Assembly: GCF_014699005.1 (NCBI RefSeq)
Contig: NZ_JACWZY010000049.1
Location: 1 to 39,110 of the forward strand
Length of the DNA stretch: 39,110 nucleotides
Direction of reading: 5' to 3'
Source of the DNA: Spirosoma profusum
GTDB lineage: Bacteria; Bacteroidota; Bacteroidia; Cytophagales; Spirosomataceae
Shown here: positions 27,913 to 36,104 of the stretch, piece by piece
How the letters are laid out: every line of letters starts with the position of its first letter
Numbering within the stretch: the first letter of the stretch is position 1
Made by a program: the position numbers and the translations under genes
Notes under the pieces: model-generated
Database searches by the model: none
The model's input: the letters and a program-made list of their open reading frames with translations, nothing else
What the model was told of the DNA's origin: nothing

Positions 27913-28040
27913 GCCCCACCACCCGCTTAACCGTAAAGCTGTTGGTGGATGGGGCAGCCTCCCTGCCGATCTATTTAGGGATCGTCCATTGGCTGAATCA
28001 GGGAGCAGGTTTGGCGCCGTAAAATTGGCCAGGCTGCCCC
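27913..28040. promoter_or_regulatory. Competing hairpins in the divergent module B control region
   Basis: GCCCCACCACC (27913-27923) can pair with GGTGGATGGGGC (27944-27955, one bulged A). Alternatively GGGGCAGCCT (27951-27960) pairs perfectly with AGGCTGCCCC (28031-28040). Both pairings use the GGGGC at 27951-27955, so they exclude each other. On the minus strand they would fall in the leader of the surface-protein gene if transcription starts upstream of 28040. Confidence 0.45.
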
Positions 28041-28112
28041 CTAAAAATCTACCAGGATTGTTCCATTTTGGCTAGAATCAGACCAAATCAGCCAACTTTT
28101 ACTCATTTTTAG

Positions 28113-28120
28113 TACCTTCG
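28113..28120 (+). promoter_or_regulatory. Possible -7 element for the module B regulator
   Basis: TACCTTCG matches seven of eight consensus positions, 20 bases before the ATG. It leaves only a very short leader. Confidence 0.3.
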
Positions 28121-28139
28121 AGGTGGTCATTCCAACCTC

Positions 28140-31100
28140 ATGGTAGCCCAATTCCGTTTTTTTCTTCTCAGCCTTCTGCTCGTTAGCAGCCTACTAATGG
28201 GGCAGACACTGATAGCCCAGCAATTGATGCTGCCCCCGGCAGAACGGACGCTGAAACAACCGCCCGGTGTTAATCTGTTCAGTCCGTACATGGCGCAGGA
28301 CAAAAAAGGAAATTTGTGGCTCAGTTCGCCTGACGGTCTTATCCGCTACGACGGCCAGCAATTGCGCGTGTTTAATTCACAGGGGCATCTACAGGACGAC
28401 ACATTTAGCCGGGTTATTGCTGACAGCCGGGGTCGGGTTTGGCTGCGCTACGCGTACGGAAACGATGAGAGTAAGCTGGCCTTTTGGGACCCAAAGACCC
28501 AACGTATTCAATTTATCGCTGACACCACCCGGCTGGTTGGGGAGTTTTTGGCCAAAGACGGCATCCGAACGCTGTTTGTCGATCGGCAAGATCACCTCTG
28601 GATTGGCCGGACAAAGACCGGGCTGCTGCGCGTTGATCCACGTACTCTTTCCGTTGAGCCGTTCGTTCTCGATTCGACGGAAGTGAACAGCCTTCATCAA
28701 AGCTCAGACGGCACGATTTGGGCAGGTGCTTCCACGGGGCTGTACTCGATCGATCCGTCCAGTCATCAGGTTCGTCGCTATCTTGACAAAAATGGGCTCC
28801 TTCGTATCCATGCCGGTAATCCCATCACCGCCTTGACCGTCCGATCAACCGGAGAGCTACTGCTGGGCTTGTACAACAAAGTGGTTGTCTTTAACCCGAC
28901 TTCGGGATTGATACGGCAAATTGACTTGCCACTGCCCATCGCTACGAGTCAGTTGTGGACCTACAAGATTGTCTTCGACCAGGAGCAGAACGCTTATTTT
29001 TCCGTTGGTACCCTGGTTTTCCGACTAAATCGCCAAAACCAACTGCAACGGCTGGAATTTGGCTATCCAGCCGAAAAAGTTATTGGTATCTGGATCAGCC
29101 AGGGGCAGCCGCTGGGCAACAACCGGCTTTGGGTCAATGCGGGCCATCAGCTCTATGCCTATGATCTGAGCCGGTTGCGGCAAGTGCCTCCGCTGAACAT
29201 CCTCGACGTATCGGTCAACGGTATCCGCTTAGTGGAAAACCAGGTACCCCGCGAAGAGCGATTTCAGCGTGATACGTTGGGACAGGCTTCTCTTTACCTG
29301 AAAGAGGGCGATTTCCTGTCGATACGTTTTTTGCCCCAGGTCGAAGTCGCCACCTCGACCTACCGCTATAAACTCGCTGGCCACGACGCGCAGTGGGCGG
29401 TTTACAACGATACGTATGGCCAGGCTACCTACCAGCTTAGGGCCGGCACGTATTCATTCGTGCTCAATCGGGCCAAACCCACGGGTGGCTGGGAGCCTCA
29501 GTTGGCCCACATCCAGATTCAGGTAGCTCCCCACTTCTGGCGAACCGCCTGGTTCCTGAGCCTGACAATTCTGAGCCTGAGTAGCGCAGGGCTCTGGCTA
29601 ATTCGAAGCTGGAACCGACGGCGTATGCTCCAGCAGGAACTGGCTCGCCAGGCGTTCGAAGCCGAAACGCTCCGCAAGATGGACACCCTGAAGAGTGATT
29701 TCTTCGCTAACGTCACCCATGAGTTTCGCACACCCCTGACCATCATCCTCAACGCAACTGAGCAGCTTGATGCTACGTCCCTGGAACCCACACAACAACA
29801 ACAGACCGATACCATTCAACGGCATGCTCACCAACTGCTCCGGCTGATCACCGAAACGCTTGATATGTCGCGGTTGGATGCAGGGAAGATGGAGGTCAAT
29901 TCCCATCTTGGCGATCCGGTCCTGTTTATGCGGCAGGTGGTTACCCAGTTTGACGGGCTGGCCAAGCAGCGAGGCATAACCCTGGACTGGGAAGGCGATA
30001 CCGGCACGGCCGAATTGATGTATAGCTTTGACGACGCTAAATGGGAGAAGATCGCCTATAACCTGTTATCAAATGCACTCAAGTTTACCGCTGCAGGTGG
30101 GCGGGTACTAATTTCGGGACGTATTGTCGCACCCGATCGTTTCGTGCTGCGGGTAGCCGATACGGGCATTGGCATCCCGAAGCATCGGCTTACCCATATT
30201 TTTGACCGCTTTTATCAGGTCGATTCGAGCTCCACCCGCGCCTATTCGGGAACGGGTATTGGACTGGCGTTAGTGAAGGAACTGGCTCAGTGGCTTGGGG
30301 GGCGCGTAACCGTTGAGAGTGAAGAAGGAAAAGGTAGCGTTTTTACCGTTGAATTGCCGATAGCGACTCCATTCATATATCAGCTCAACGCAATTTACCC
30401 AACCTCGGACCTGGAGAGAGACAATCTGCGCGGCCAATCCGCACTAGGTACCTCACAAAGCCCAAAAGCACCAGTTTCACCCAGAACCGCTTCCCAAAGT
30501 CGTGCTTTACCCATTGAAAAAGCCAATAGTAAAAACCAGCAGAAGCCTCTAGTGCTTCTGGTAGAGGATAATACTGAACTTCGGATGCAAATGGCTACGT
30601 ATTTATCCGGGCAATACCGGATTGCCACGGTCGCTACGGGCCGAGAAGGTCTGGAACAGGCTATCGCGGAAGTGCCGGACTTAATTGTGAGCGATGTGAT
30701 GATGCCGGAAATGGATGGGTATGAGCTTACCCGATCCCTGAAAGCTGACCAACGAACGAGTCACATTCCCATCGTGCTGCTCACGGCCCGGTCCTCAGCG
30801 GAGAGTCAGCTTATGGGTCTACAGGCCGGGGCAGATCACTACGTAGGCAAGCCTTTCAACTTAACCGAACTGAACCTACGGTTGGGTAATGCGCTCCGCA
30901 CCCGCCAGCAATGGCAACAGCGCTTCACGGCTCAGATGGCTCCCGTAACGGCGGTACATCCAGCTCATGGGGAAGCTGAACGGGAGGAACGCTTCCTAAA
31001 CACTCTGCGCCAGTACATCCTCGCCAACCTGCACGAAGCTGACCGGATAGATGTGGATTGGCTGGCCGACCGAGCCGGTATGAGTCGCACCCAGTTGCAC

Positions 31101-31301
31101 CGCAAACTGACCGCGCTTACATCGCTCAGCCCGAATCGATTTATTCACCGGGTTCGACTCGAGCGGGCCGCTGCGCTCTTGCAGTCTGGAGAGTATAACG
31201 TAGCGCAGGTGGCCTATGAACTCGGGTATAGTTCGCAGTCGTACTTTGCTAAGTTGTTTCAGGAGCATTTTGGGTATGCTCCCTCAAAAATGAAAACCTA
31301 G
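28140..31301 (+). CDS. Hybrid two-component system: propeller sensor, kinase, receiver and AraC output (module B)
   Basis: A 1053-residue relative of the module A regulator with the same domain order. Signal/anchor near residues 5-25, then Reg_prop repeats (LWLSSPDGLIRYDG, IWAGASTGLYSID), a Y_Y_Y domain (YRYKLAGHDAQWAVY), a membrane helix at about 470-488, HisKA (FFANVTHEFRTPL, His near 526), an ATPase domain (NLLSNALKFTAAG, DTGIGIP, GTGIGLALV), a receiver with Asp near 851 in SDVMMPEMDG and Lys in YVGKPF, and an AraC domain at about 955-1053 (MSRTQLHRKLTAL, ELGYSSQSYFAKLF). All key residues are present. Its divergent partner is the surface protein at 24.8-27.9 kb, the likely target. The two regulators are clearly paralogous but diverged, so each may sense a different signal. 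Confidence 0.95.
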   Translation: MVAQFRFFLLSLLLVSSLLMGQTLIAQQLMLPPAERTLKQPPGVNLFSPYMAQDKKGNLWLSSPDGLIRYDGQQLRVFNSQGHLQDDTFSRVIADSRGRVWLRYAYGNDESKLAFWDPKTQRIQFIADTTRLVGEFLAKDGIRTLFVDRQDHLWIGRTKTGLLRVDPRTLSVEPFVLDSTEVNSLHQSSDGTIWAGASTGLYSIDPSSHQVRRYLDKNGLLRIHAGNPITALTVRSTGELLLGLYNKVVVFNPTSGLIRQIDLPLPIATSQLWTYKIVFDQEQNAYFSVGTLVFRLNRQNQLQRLEFGYPAEKVIGIWISQGQPLGNNRLWVNAGHQLYAYDLSRLRQVPPLNILDVSVNGIRLVENQVPREERFQRDTLGQASLYLKEGDFLSIRFLPQVEVATSTYRYKLAGHDAQWAVYNDTYGQATYQLRAGTYSFVLNRAKPTGGWEPQLAHIQIQVAPHFWRTAWFLSLTILSLSSAGLWLIRSWNRRRMLQQELARQAFEAETLRKMDTLKSDFFANVTHEFRTPLTIILNATEQLDATSLEPTQQQQTDTIQRHAHQLLRLITETLDMSRLDAGKMEVNSHLGDPVLFMRQVVTQFDGLAKQRGITLDWEGDTGTAELMYSFDDAKWEKIAYNLLSNALKFTAAGGRVLISGRIVAPDRFVLRVADTGIGIPKHRLTHIFDRFYQVDSSSTRAYSGTGIGLALVKELAQWLGGRVTVESEEGKGSVFTVELPIATPFIYQLNAIYPTSDLERDNLRGQSALGTSQSPKAPVSPRTASQSRALPIEKANSKNQQKPLVLLVEDNTELRMQMATYLSGQYRIATVATGREGLEQAIAEVPDLIVSDVMMPEMDGYELTRSLKADQRTSHIPIVLLTARSSAESQLMGLQAGADHYVGKPFNLTELNLRLGNALRTRQQWQQRFTAQMAPVTAVHPAHGEAEREERFLNTLRQYILANLHEADRIDVDWLADRAGMSRTQLHRKLTALTSLSPNRFIHRVRLERAAALLQSGEYNVAQVAYELGYSSQSYFAKLFQEHFGYAPSKMKT

Positions 31302-31501
31302 CAAACACATTCTATAAATCGAAGGTGAACTTACTACCACCCATGTGGCGCTGTCTGTTGACTCGTTGCGCATCAGACAAATTAGCCACAGGCTGTACGA
31401 GTTCAGCCAGACTACTATATCGATCTTCGAGCGCTTTAAAAAGATCCATTTGCGTGCTTGTACGAAAATGGATCAGCCTCGTTACCAAGCACGTAGTTGA
31501 A

Positions 31502-31550
31502 TCTCAAATAAGGCTCCTTCGTGAGACAAGCGGATAGTCGTTATGAATAT
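31502..31550 (+). repeat. Dispersed intergenic stem-loop repeat, diverged copy
   Basis: TCTCA...TGAGA still pairs around AATAAGGCTCCTTCG and is followed by CAAGCGGATAGTCG, but the GGGCGTTTT tail is missing. Counted as a decayed member. Confidence 0.45.
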
Positions 31551-31634
31551 GTGTCAAAAATGGACCCCTTTAGACTAAGCATTGAGCGGTGAGAAGGGTA
31601 AGGAAAACTTGTTACTTCAGAATTTTGCAGTTGG

Positions 31635-31687
31635 TTTTTAAGGTATTTACTGATGAATTAATTACTTATAGGTGAATACCTTAAAAA
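31635..31687. repeat. 13-bp inverted repeat beside a terminator
   Basis: TTTTTAAGGTATT and AATACCTTAAAAA are exact reverse complements with a 27-base spacer. The right arm supplies the T-run after the terminator hairpin when the minus strand is read. Confidence 0.7.
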
Positions 31688-31723
31688 CAAATCGGAGCGC
31701 GTTTCTAAATCCGCTCCGATTTG
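31688..31723 (-). terminator. Terminator of the SDR gene
   Basis: CAAATCGGAGCG and CGCTCCGATTTG form a perfect 12-bp stem with a 12-base loop, followed on the minus strand by a T-run. It lies 19 bases after the SDR stop. Confidence 0.85.
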
Positions 31724-31741
31724 CCGACTGCTGAAGGAGAA

Positions 31742-32488
31742 CTAATACTTTAAGCTCATGCCACCATCCATGATCAGTTCGGCACCCGTGATGAAACGGG
31801 CGGCATCGCTACTGAAATAAGCTACTAATTTACCCACATCCTCCGCCTGGCCAAGTTTCTTGAGCGGGACGCGATCAATCATCCAATCATTCAGCTGAAG
31901 TAATTGCTCATCACTGTAGCCTGCTTTTTTCATGATCTCGGTTTGGGTTGGCCCAGGACTTATGCTGTTTACCCGGATCTGGCGGGGGGCCAATTCGACC
32001 GCAGCAATCCGCATCACGGCATTCAAAGCGGCCTTACTAGACGAATACACCGAGGAGTTGGCTCCATCCATACTGGCCGTATTCGAGGATAAAAAGACGA
32101 CGGATGCGCCATCATGCAGCAAGGGAATAAATTTGCTCAAGGTGAAATATGCACCTTTAAAATTGATGTTCATTACCGTATCAAACGCTTCTTCGGTTGA
32201 CTGCTCAATGCTGGCTCCCCCGACTATCCCAGCGTTGATAAACAGAATATCGATTTTCCCGTACCTATGCTTGATGAAAGCAGCCAGCTCGTCTATCGCG
32301 GCCAGCTGACCCTGATCAGCTACTTTACCCCTTACCCCTAATTCATTAGCGGCTATCTCAACGGCCTCTTCTCGTCTGCCGGTAATAAATACCTCGGCTC
32401 CCTGAGCCTTCAATTCCTTTGCCGCAGCATATCCGATGCCACTATTGCCACCCGTAATCAGCGCTATTTTTCCTGTTAGCCTATTCAT
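31742..32488 (-). CDS. Classical short-chain dehydrogenase/reductase
   Basis: A 248-residue NAD(P)-dependent oxidoreductase. The Rossmann nucleotide-binding motif is TGGNSGIGYAAAKEL near residues 12-26; an Arg pair follows beta2 (GRREE), which suggests NADPH preference. The structural NAG motif is INAGIVG. The catalytic residues are Ser in VFLSSNTAS and Tyr/Lys in VYSSSKAALNA. The C-terminus ends GAELIMDGGMSLKY, typical of the family. The substrate cannot be predicted. It is divergent from the HxlR regulator, a pairing often seen for redox- or electrophile-responsive reductases, and is followed by a strong terminator. Confidence 0.95.
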   Translation of the reverse strand: MNRLTGKIALITGGNSGIGYAAAKELKAQGAEVFITGRREEAVEIAANELGVRGKVADQGQLAAIDELAAFIKHRYGKIDILFINAGIVGGASIEQSTEEAFDTVMNINFKGAYFTLSKFIPLLHDGASVVFLSSNTASMDGANSSVYSSSKAALNAVMRIAAVELAPRQIRVNSISPGPTQTEIMKKAGYSDEQLLQLNDWMIDRVPLKKLGQAEDVGKLVAYFSSDAARFITGAELIMDGGMSLKY

Positions 32489-32514
32489 AATCTTACCGTT
32501 TCATTTGATCGGGG

Positions 32515-32569
32515 CAAAAGTATAGCTGGATTGGTATAACTTTGTTATCAGTATAACCAAGTATACCAA
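32515..32569. promoter_or_regulatory. Divergent promoters and candidate HxlR operator
   Basis: On the + strand TAACTTTG (32537-32544) and on the minus strand TACTTTTG (reverse of 32515-32522) both match TAnnTTTG exactly, giving promoters for the regulator and the SDR. Overlapping them are TTGGTATA (32531-32538) and TATACCAA (32562-32569), a perfect 8-bp inverted repeat, plus GTATAAC at 32534 and 32551. The overlap fits control of both genes by the HxlR protein. Confidence 0.55.
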
Positions 32570-32571
32570 CT

Positions 32572-32955
32572 ATGCAGAACAAAAAGCAAGTAGAGACCGT
32601 CAATGAGGGGTTGGCCAATCCCCGGAATCAGCGTCAAGAGGTACAGGCTTTACAGGATACGATTTATGTGATTGGGGGTAAATGGAAACTCCCCATTATT
32701 AATTCGATTTGCAACGGCAACCGACGTTTCCGGGAAATCGAACGAAGTATTCCCGGCATTACAACCCGGATGCTGTCCCGGGAATTGAAAGAGATGGAAG
32801 CCAATGGGTTAATTCTTAGAACGGTGATTCCGACAACGCCGGTTGGGGTGGAATATATCTCGACGGAATATTGTCAATCCTTTGGTCGTATTATTCTGGA
32901 GATGATCAACTGGGGCAAACAGCACCGGGAGCGGCTGATGCATCAAGGGGAGTAA
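32572..32955 (+). CDS. HxlR-family transcriptional regulator
   Basis: A 127-residue winged-helix DNA-binding protein of the MarR-like HxlR family. Core motifs: YVIGGKWKLPIINSICNGNRRF, then the recognition helix region ITTRMLSRELKEMEANGLI and the wing RTVIPTTPVGVEY. The C-terminal helix (GRIILEMINWGKQHRERL) makes the dimer. No conserved N-terminal redox-sensing Cys is present; the only Cys residues are in SICNG and EYCQ. It probably senses a small molecule or redox state and controls the divergent SDR and itself. Confidence 0.95.
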   Translation: MQNKKQVETVNEGLANPRNQRQEVQALQDTIYVIGGKWKLPIINSICNGNRRFREIERSIPGITTRMLSRELKEMEANGLILRTVIPTTPVGVEYISTEYCQSFGRIILEMINWGKQHRERLMHQGE

Positions 32956-33206
32956 GCATCCTGACCGATTGGTCGCTGAACATGTCCGGTTTACCGGTAA
33001 CGACGACCAACTGAAGGCTAAGTAAATTTTGATAACTGAGCTACCGGGAGAAAGGACTCGTTTTACCTCCTTCCAGCAACAACTCAGCATAAAGACGAAA
33101 CCTCAACACTTTTGCCAATGCCATCGTTGAAGTAAACCGGTTAGCCCGCTAAGACACGCTTTGTTGCCTACAAATCGTATTCGTAGTTTTTTAATCCGTA
33201 CGGAAA

Positions 33207-33728
33207 ATGAAACTAGTTGCAGCTCTGCTGGCTAGTGGTCTCTTGACAGTAGGTCATTTTACCCGCCTACATTCTTCGCAACCCGACAGGCCACAACCCG
33301 ACAGTCACAAATCGATTCAACCATTGGAATTAAAATTCCACCCGGCTATCGCGACTGGCAATTGATCACCGTAGCTCACGAAGAAAGCAAACAGAATGAT
33401 TTGCGGGCTATTCTGGGTAATAAGGCTGCTGTACAGGCTTTCCGCAAACGTCCGTTTCCGGATGGCACCATCATTGCCCGGCTGGCCTGGGATTATGTAT
33501 CCTCAGCAGAAAATAACAAGGCCTTTGGGCAGCAGCAATCCTTTGTGGCCGGTCACCCGAAGAATGGTCTTCAATTTATGGTGAAAGACACCAAAAAATA
33601 TGCGTTGACGGGCGGCTGGGGCTATGTGAAAGTTAACGACGGCAAACCAGCCAGCAACCAAGTGCACGCCACCTGCGCTCCCTGCCACGAAAGAGCATGA
33701 TTTTGTTTTTTCAACTTATGCACCCTAG
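33207..33728 (+). pseudogene. Cytochrome P460-family c-type heme protein, two frameshifts
   Basis: A periplasmic heme protein. An N-terminal export signal (KLVAALLASGLLTVGHF) from the ATG at 33207 is out of frame with the body. The body reads IKIPPGYRDWQLITVAHEE, FPDGTIIARLAWDYV, GGWGYVKVNDGKPA and the heme-binding CAPCH, all typical of cytochrome P460. The first shift lies between about 33265 and 33325. A second at about 33697 hides the usual ending HDFVFSTYAP, which is present in another frame and stops at 33728; it looks like loss of CA from GCACAT. P460 proteins act in hydroxylamine or NO chemistry in some bacteria, but the function in Bacteroidota is unclear. Confidence 0.8.
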
Positions 33729-33789
33729 CCAACTCTCTTGTTAATTATCCCGGCCGATATAAATTAGTTGACTAATCTTATCGCCTTCA

Positions 33790-34380
33790 TTAATCTTTGA
33801 AGAGCAACCGACTAATTAGCTCTTTCCGTTCATCCATCAACTGCTTAAAGGCGGTCTCCGAAAGACCAAAGAACTGACAATAAAGCGGGGCCATAATGAG
33901 GGGGTATGAAAGCAGTGAGAACAGATTCATTAGAAAGTGAATCGGATTCATTTTTTCCAGCGTTCCCTTCTCCATCTCCCGTTCAACTTCAGCTAGAAAC
34001 GAGTTTGTCGGGTTTATATGGATACGTTCGATCAATTGGTGCCCTAGGGTGTTAAGCTGCGTAACCATAAAGGTTTCTTGGTAAGGATAAGCGACCATGT
34101 CGGCCAGAAAAACCTCGATCAGTTCCTCGATTTTTTTCCGGAAAGGGCTGGGCGATTCCATCACGCTGGCCAGCCGTTGGCTGAGGGCCTGCATGGCTTC
34201 CTGAAAAACCGTATCAATTAACTGGTCTCGGGACCGGAAGTAGTAATGCAGGGCCGCCCGGTTAACACCGGCCGCATCGGCTATATCCTGCGTGGTGGCG
34301 TGCAGCCTGCCTTCGGTAAAAAAAATCCGTTTCGCTGTTTCTTTGATCAGTTGTTCGGTACTGGTATCTTTAGTTGGCAT
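33790..34380 (-). CDS. TetR-family transcriptional repressor
   Basis: A 196-residue TetR regulator. The N-terminal helix-turn-helix is complete: ATTQDIADAAGVNRAALHYY followed by FRSRDQL. The C-terminal ligand and dimer domain is entirely helical and has no recognisable ligand signature. It follows the ABC-F gene by 26 bases on the same strand, so the two form an operon, and the operon promoter carries palindromes that are candidate operators. This suggests feedback control of the resistance or ribosome-protection protein. Start chosen at the Met of MPTKDTSTEQLIKE, as in relatives. Confidence 0.93.
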   Translation of the reverse strand: MPTKDTSTEQLIKETAKRIFFTEGRLHATTQDIADAAGVNRAALHYYFRSRDQLIDTVFQEAMQALSQRLASVMESPSPFRKKIEELIEVFLADMVAYPYQETFMVTQLNTLGHQLIERIHINPTNSFLAEVEREMEKGTLEKMNPIHFLMNLFSLLSYPLIMAPLYCQFFGLSETAFKQLMDERKELISRLLFKD

Positions 34381-34406
34381 GTGTGTACGAGTAAACCGTT
34401 CATTTT

Positions 34407-35996
34407 TCAGGCAACGCGAAGCTGGTTGTCGATGCCTACTTCGCGTATAAAATAGGTATCGTGTGAGATCACCAGCAAGGTGCCGTTGTAATTCTTTACG
34501 GATTCGGTGAGTACGGCTAAACTTTGCCCATCCAGGTTATTGGTTGGTTCATCCAGGATGAGCATATCCAGTGATTGGTTACTGACAGCTAAACAGCATA
34601 AAGCTAGCTTCATCTTTTCACCCCCACTTAATCCGCTGCAAGGTTGCTCGAACCTATCCAGCCTAAACTGCGAATAAATTAATAACGATTTTAGCTCATG
34701 CTCGGGTAAGTGCCGACTATTGGAGTGCTCCACCTGTTCATACACCGTTCGGTTGGGATCGATCATTGTATAATCCTGGTCAAGATACAGGTAAGCGAAC
34801 GAAGCTCGCTGAATCGTTCCCTGAAGGGGCTCCAGACTACCGGTCAATAGGCGTAACAGGGTTGTCTTCCCGGCGCCATTATCGCCCTCAATTCGGATAC
34901 GATCGCCGGAGCGGATCTGAAATGTCAGCGGTTTCCACAAGGGGTTGTCGCCGTACCCAAAACTAAGTTGCTCGGCATCGATCAGCATCTTTCCACGATG
35001 CAGCAACGAAGTACCAATATCGATTTTCAGTACCTGGTAAGCCTGAATCTGCGACCGAATCTGCCGGATGTTTTCGGCGATCCCGGCAACTTTCTCGCTA
35101 TGGACGTTCAGTAGGTTAGCGGTACTTTGCTCGGCTCTACTTTTTCGTCCCCCAGCAATGATGCGCGGTAGCGACTGGCTTTGTCCAGCAGCCCTGCCGT
35201 TGGCTTCCTTTTTCTGTCGCTGCTGGGCCATATCCCGGGCCTTTTGTTGACTTTGTTTCAAGGTTTTAGCCTGCTCATCCAGTTGCGCTTGCAGGGCGCC
35301 AACCTGGCCTTCCTTCTGTTCGCGATAGAACGCATAATTCCCGCCGAATACGGTTATGCCACTTTCACTAAGCTCAAGGGTTGTCGGCAGTACATTGAGT
35401 AAGGTACGATCATGACTGACCACCAGCAACGTTGCCCTACTCGACTGGACAAGCTCGTACAATTGCTCCCGGCTAGTGGCATCCAAGTGATTAGAGGGTT
35501 CGTCGAGTAGAATCATTTCCGGCTTGTGCAGCGTAATACCGGCCAGAAATACCTTCGTTTTCTGGCCACCACTCAACTCGCATAACCGCTGATCGGCCGT
35601 TATGTGCGCCAGATTCCAGTTCGATAGAGCAGCGGATACGGCCTCCTCGATTTCCCAGTCGTCGGCCAAGTCCGTAAAAAACTGCGGGTCCGTTTCCCCG
35701 GACAAAATAGCCCGAAGACTGCGTAATTTTTGCTCCACGCCTAGGGCTTGGGCAACCGTCAAGCTGTCGTACTGACCTAAGTGCTGGGGAACATACCAGG
35801 GCCTTACGTCTGCTATGATCTGACCCGCAGCCGGAAGCAATTTTCCGGCAATGAGCTGCAAAAGCGTTGATTTCCCTATTCCGTTATTTCCCACCAGCGC
35901 GGCTTTCTCACCAGGATTTAGGGTAAGGTTCAACCCCTCAAATAATACCTCTTTATCGGAATGTCGATAGGTTAATGACCTGATCGTTAAACTCAT
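34407..35996 (-). CDS. ABC-F ATPase (ribosome-associated)
   Basis: A 529-residue soluble protein with two ABC ATPase domains and no membrane segments. Domain 1: Walker A GNNGIGKST, signature LSGGQ, Walker B ILLDEPSNHLD. Domain 2: Walker A GDNGAGKTT, signature LSGGE, Walker B LILDEPTNNLD. A charged, Gln/Lys-rich linker between them (about residues 230-300) is the part that enters the ribosomal P/E site in this family and decides which antibiotic, if any, is countered. I cannot tell resistance types from housekeeping types, though the TetR partner favours inducible resistance. The open frame begins 24 codons earlier, but MSLTIRSLTYRH fits the family start and the longer version would overlap the operator. 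Confidence 0.93.
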   Translation of the reverse strand: MSLTIRSLTYRHSDKEVLFEGLNLTLNPGEKAALVGNNGIGKSTLLQLIAGKLLPAAGQIIADVRPWYVPQHLGQYDSLTVAQALGVEQKLRSLRAILSGETDPQFFTDLADDWEIEEAVSAALSNWNLAHITADQRLCELSGGQKTKVFLAGITLHKPEMILLDEPSNHLDATSREQLYELVQSSRATLLVVSHDRTLLNVLPTTLELSESGITVFGGNYAFYREQKEGQVGALQAQLDEQAKTLKQSQQKARDMAQQRQKKEANGRAAGQSQSLPRIIAGGRKSRAEQSTANLLNVHSEKVAGIAENIRQIRSQIQAYQVLKIDIGTSLLHRGKMLIDAEQLSFGYGDNPLWKPLTFQIRSGDRIRIEGDNGAGKTTLLRLLTGSLEPLQGTIQRASFAYLYLDQDYTMIDPNRTVYEQVEHSNSRHLPEHELKSLLIYSQFRLDRFEQPCSGLSGGEKMKLALCCLAVSNQSLDMLILDEPTNNLDGQSLAVLTESVKNYNGTLLVISHDTYFIREVGIDNQLRVA

Positions 35997-36047
35997 ATCA
36001 ATCGGGTTGAAGCTGTATAAAGGGCACCAACATTCATCGATACACCG

Positions 36048-36104
36048 AGAACAGTGCAAATTTAACATTTTAGTTAAACAAAAATATTAAATTTGCACTG
36101 TTCT
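36048..36104 (-). promoter_or_regulatory. Palindromic operator and promoter of the ABC-F/TetR operon
   Basis: AGAACAGTGCAAATTTAA (36048-36065) and TTAAATTTGCACTGTTCT (36087-36104) are perfect 18-bp inverted repeats. Between them the minus strand carries TATTTTTG (reverse of 36079-36086), a perfect TAnnTTTG box. A smaller inverted repeat, TTTAAC...GTTAAA (36061-36066 and 36073-36078), lies just beyond it where transcription should start. The nested symmetry around the promoter is what a TetR repressor would bind. Confidence 0.65.

Larger units (their letters stand above)
31302..31741. other. Intergenic region without a gene
   Basis: No coding remnant recognised. It holds a diverged dispersed repeat, a 13-bp inverted repeat and the SDR terminator, which are listed separately. 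Confidence 0.6.

Noticed and set aside
31325..31537. Possible 70-codon gene after the module B regulator
   Set aside because: No homology features, Cys/Arg-rich composition typical of non-coding frames, and it overlaps the dispersed repeat.
33763..33776. Small palindrome ATTAGTTGACTAAT after the TetR gene
   Set aside because: Six-base arms in AT-rich DNA downstream of the operon; expected by chance and without a T-run.
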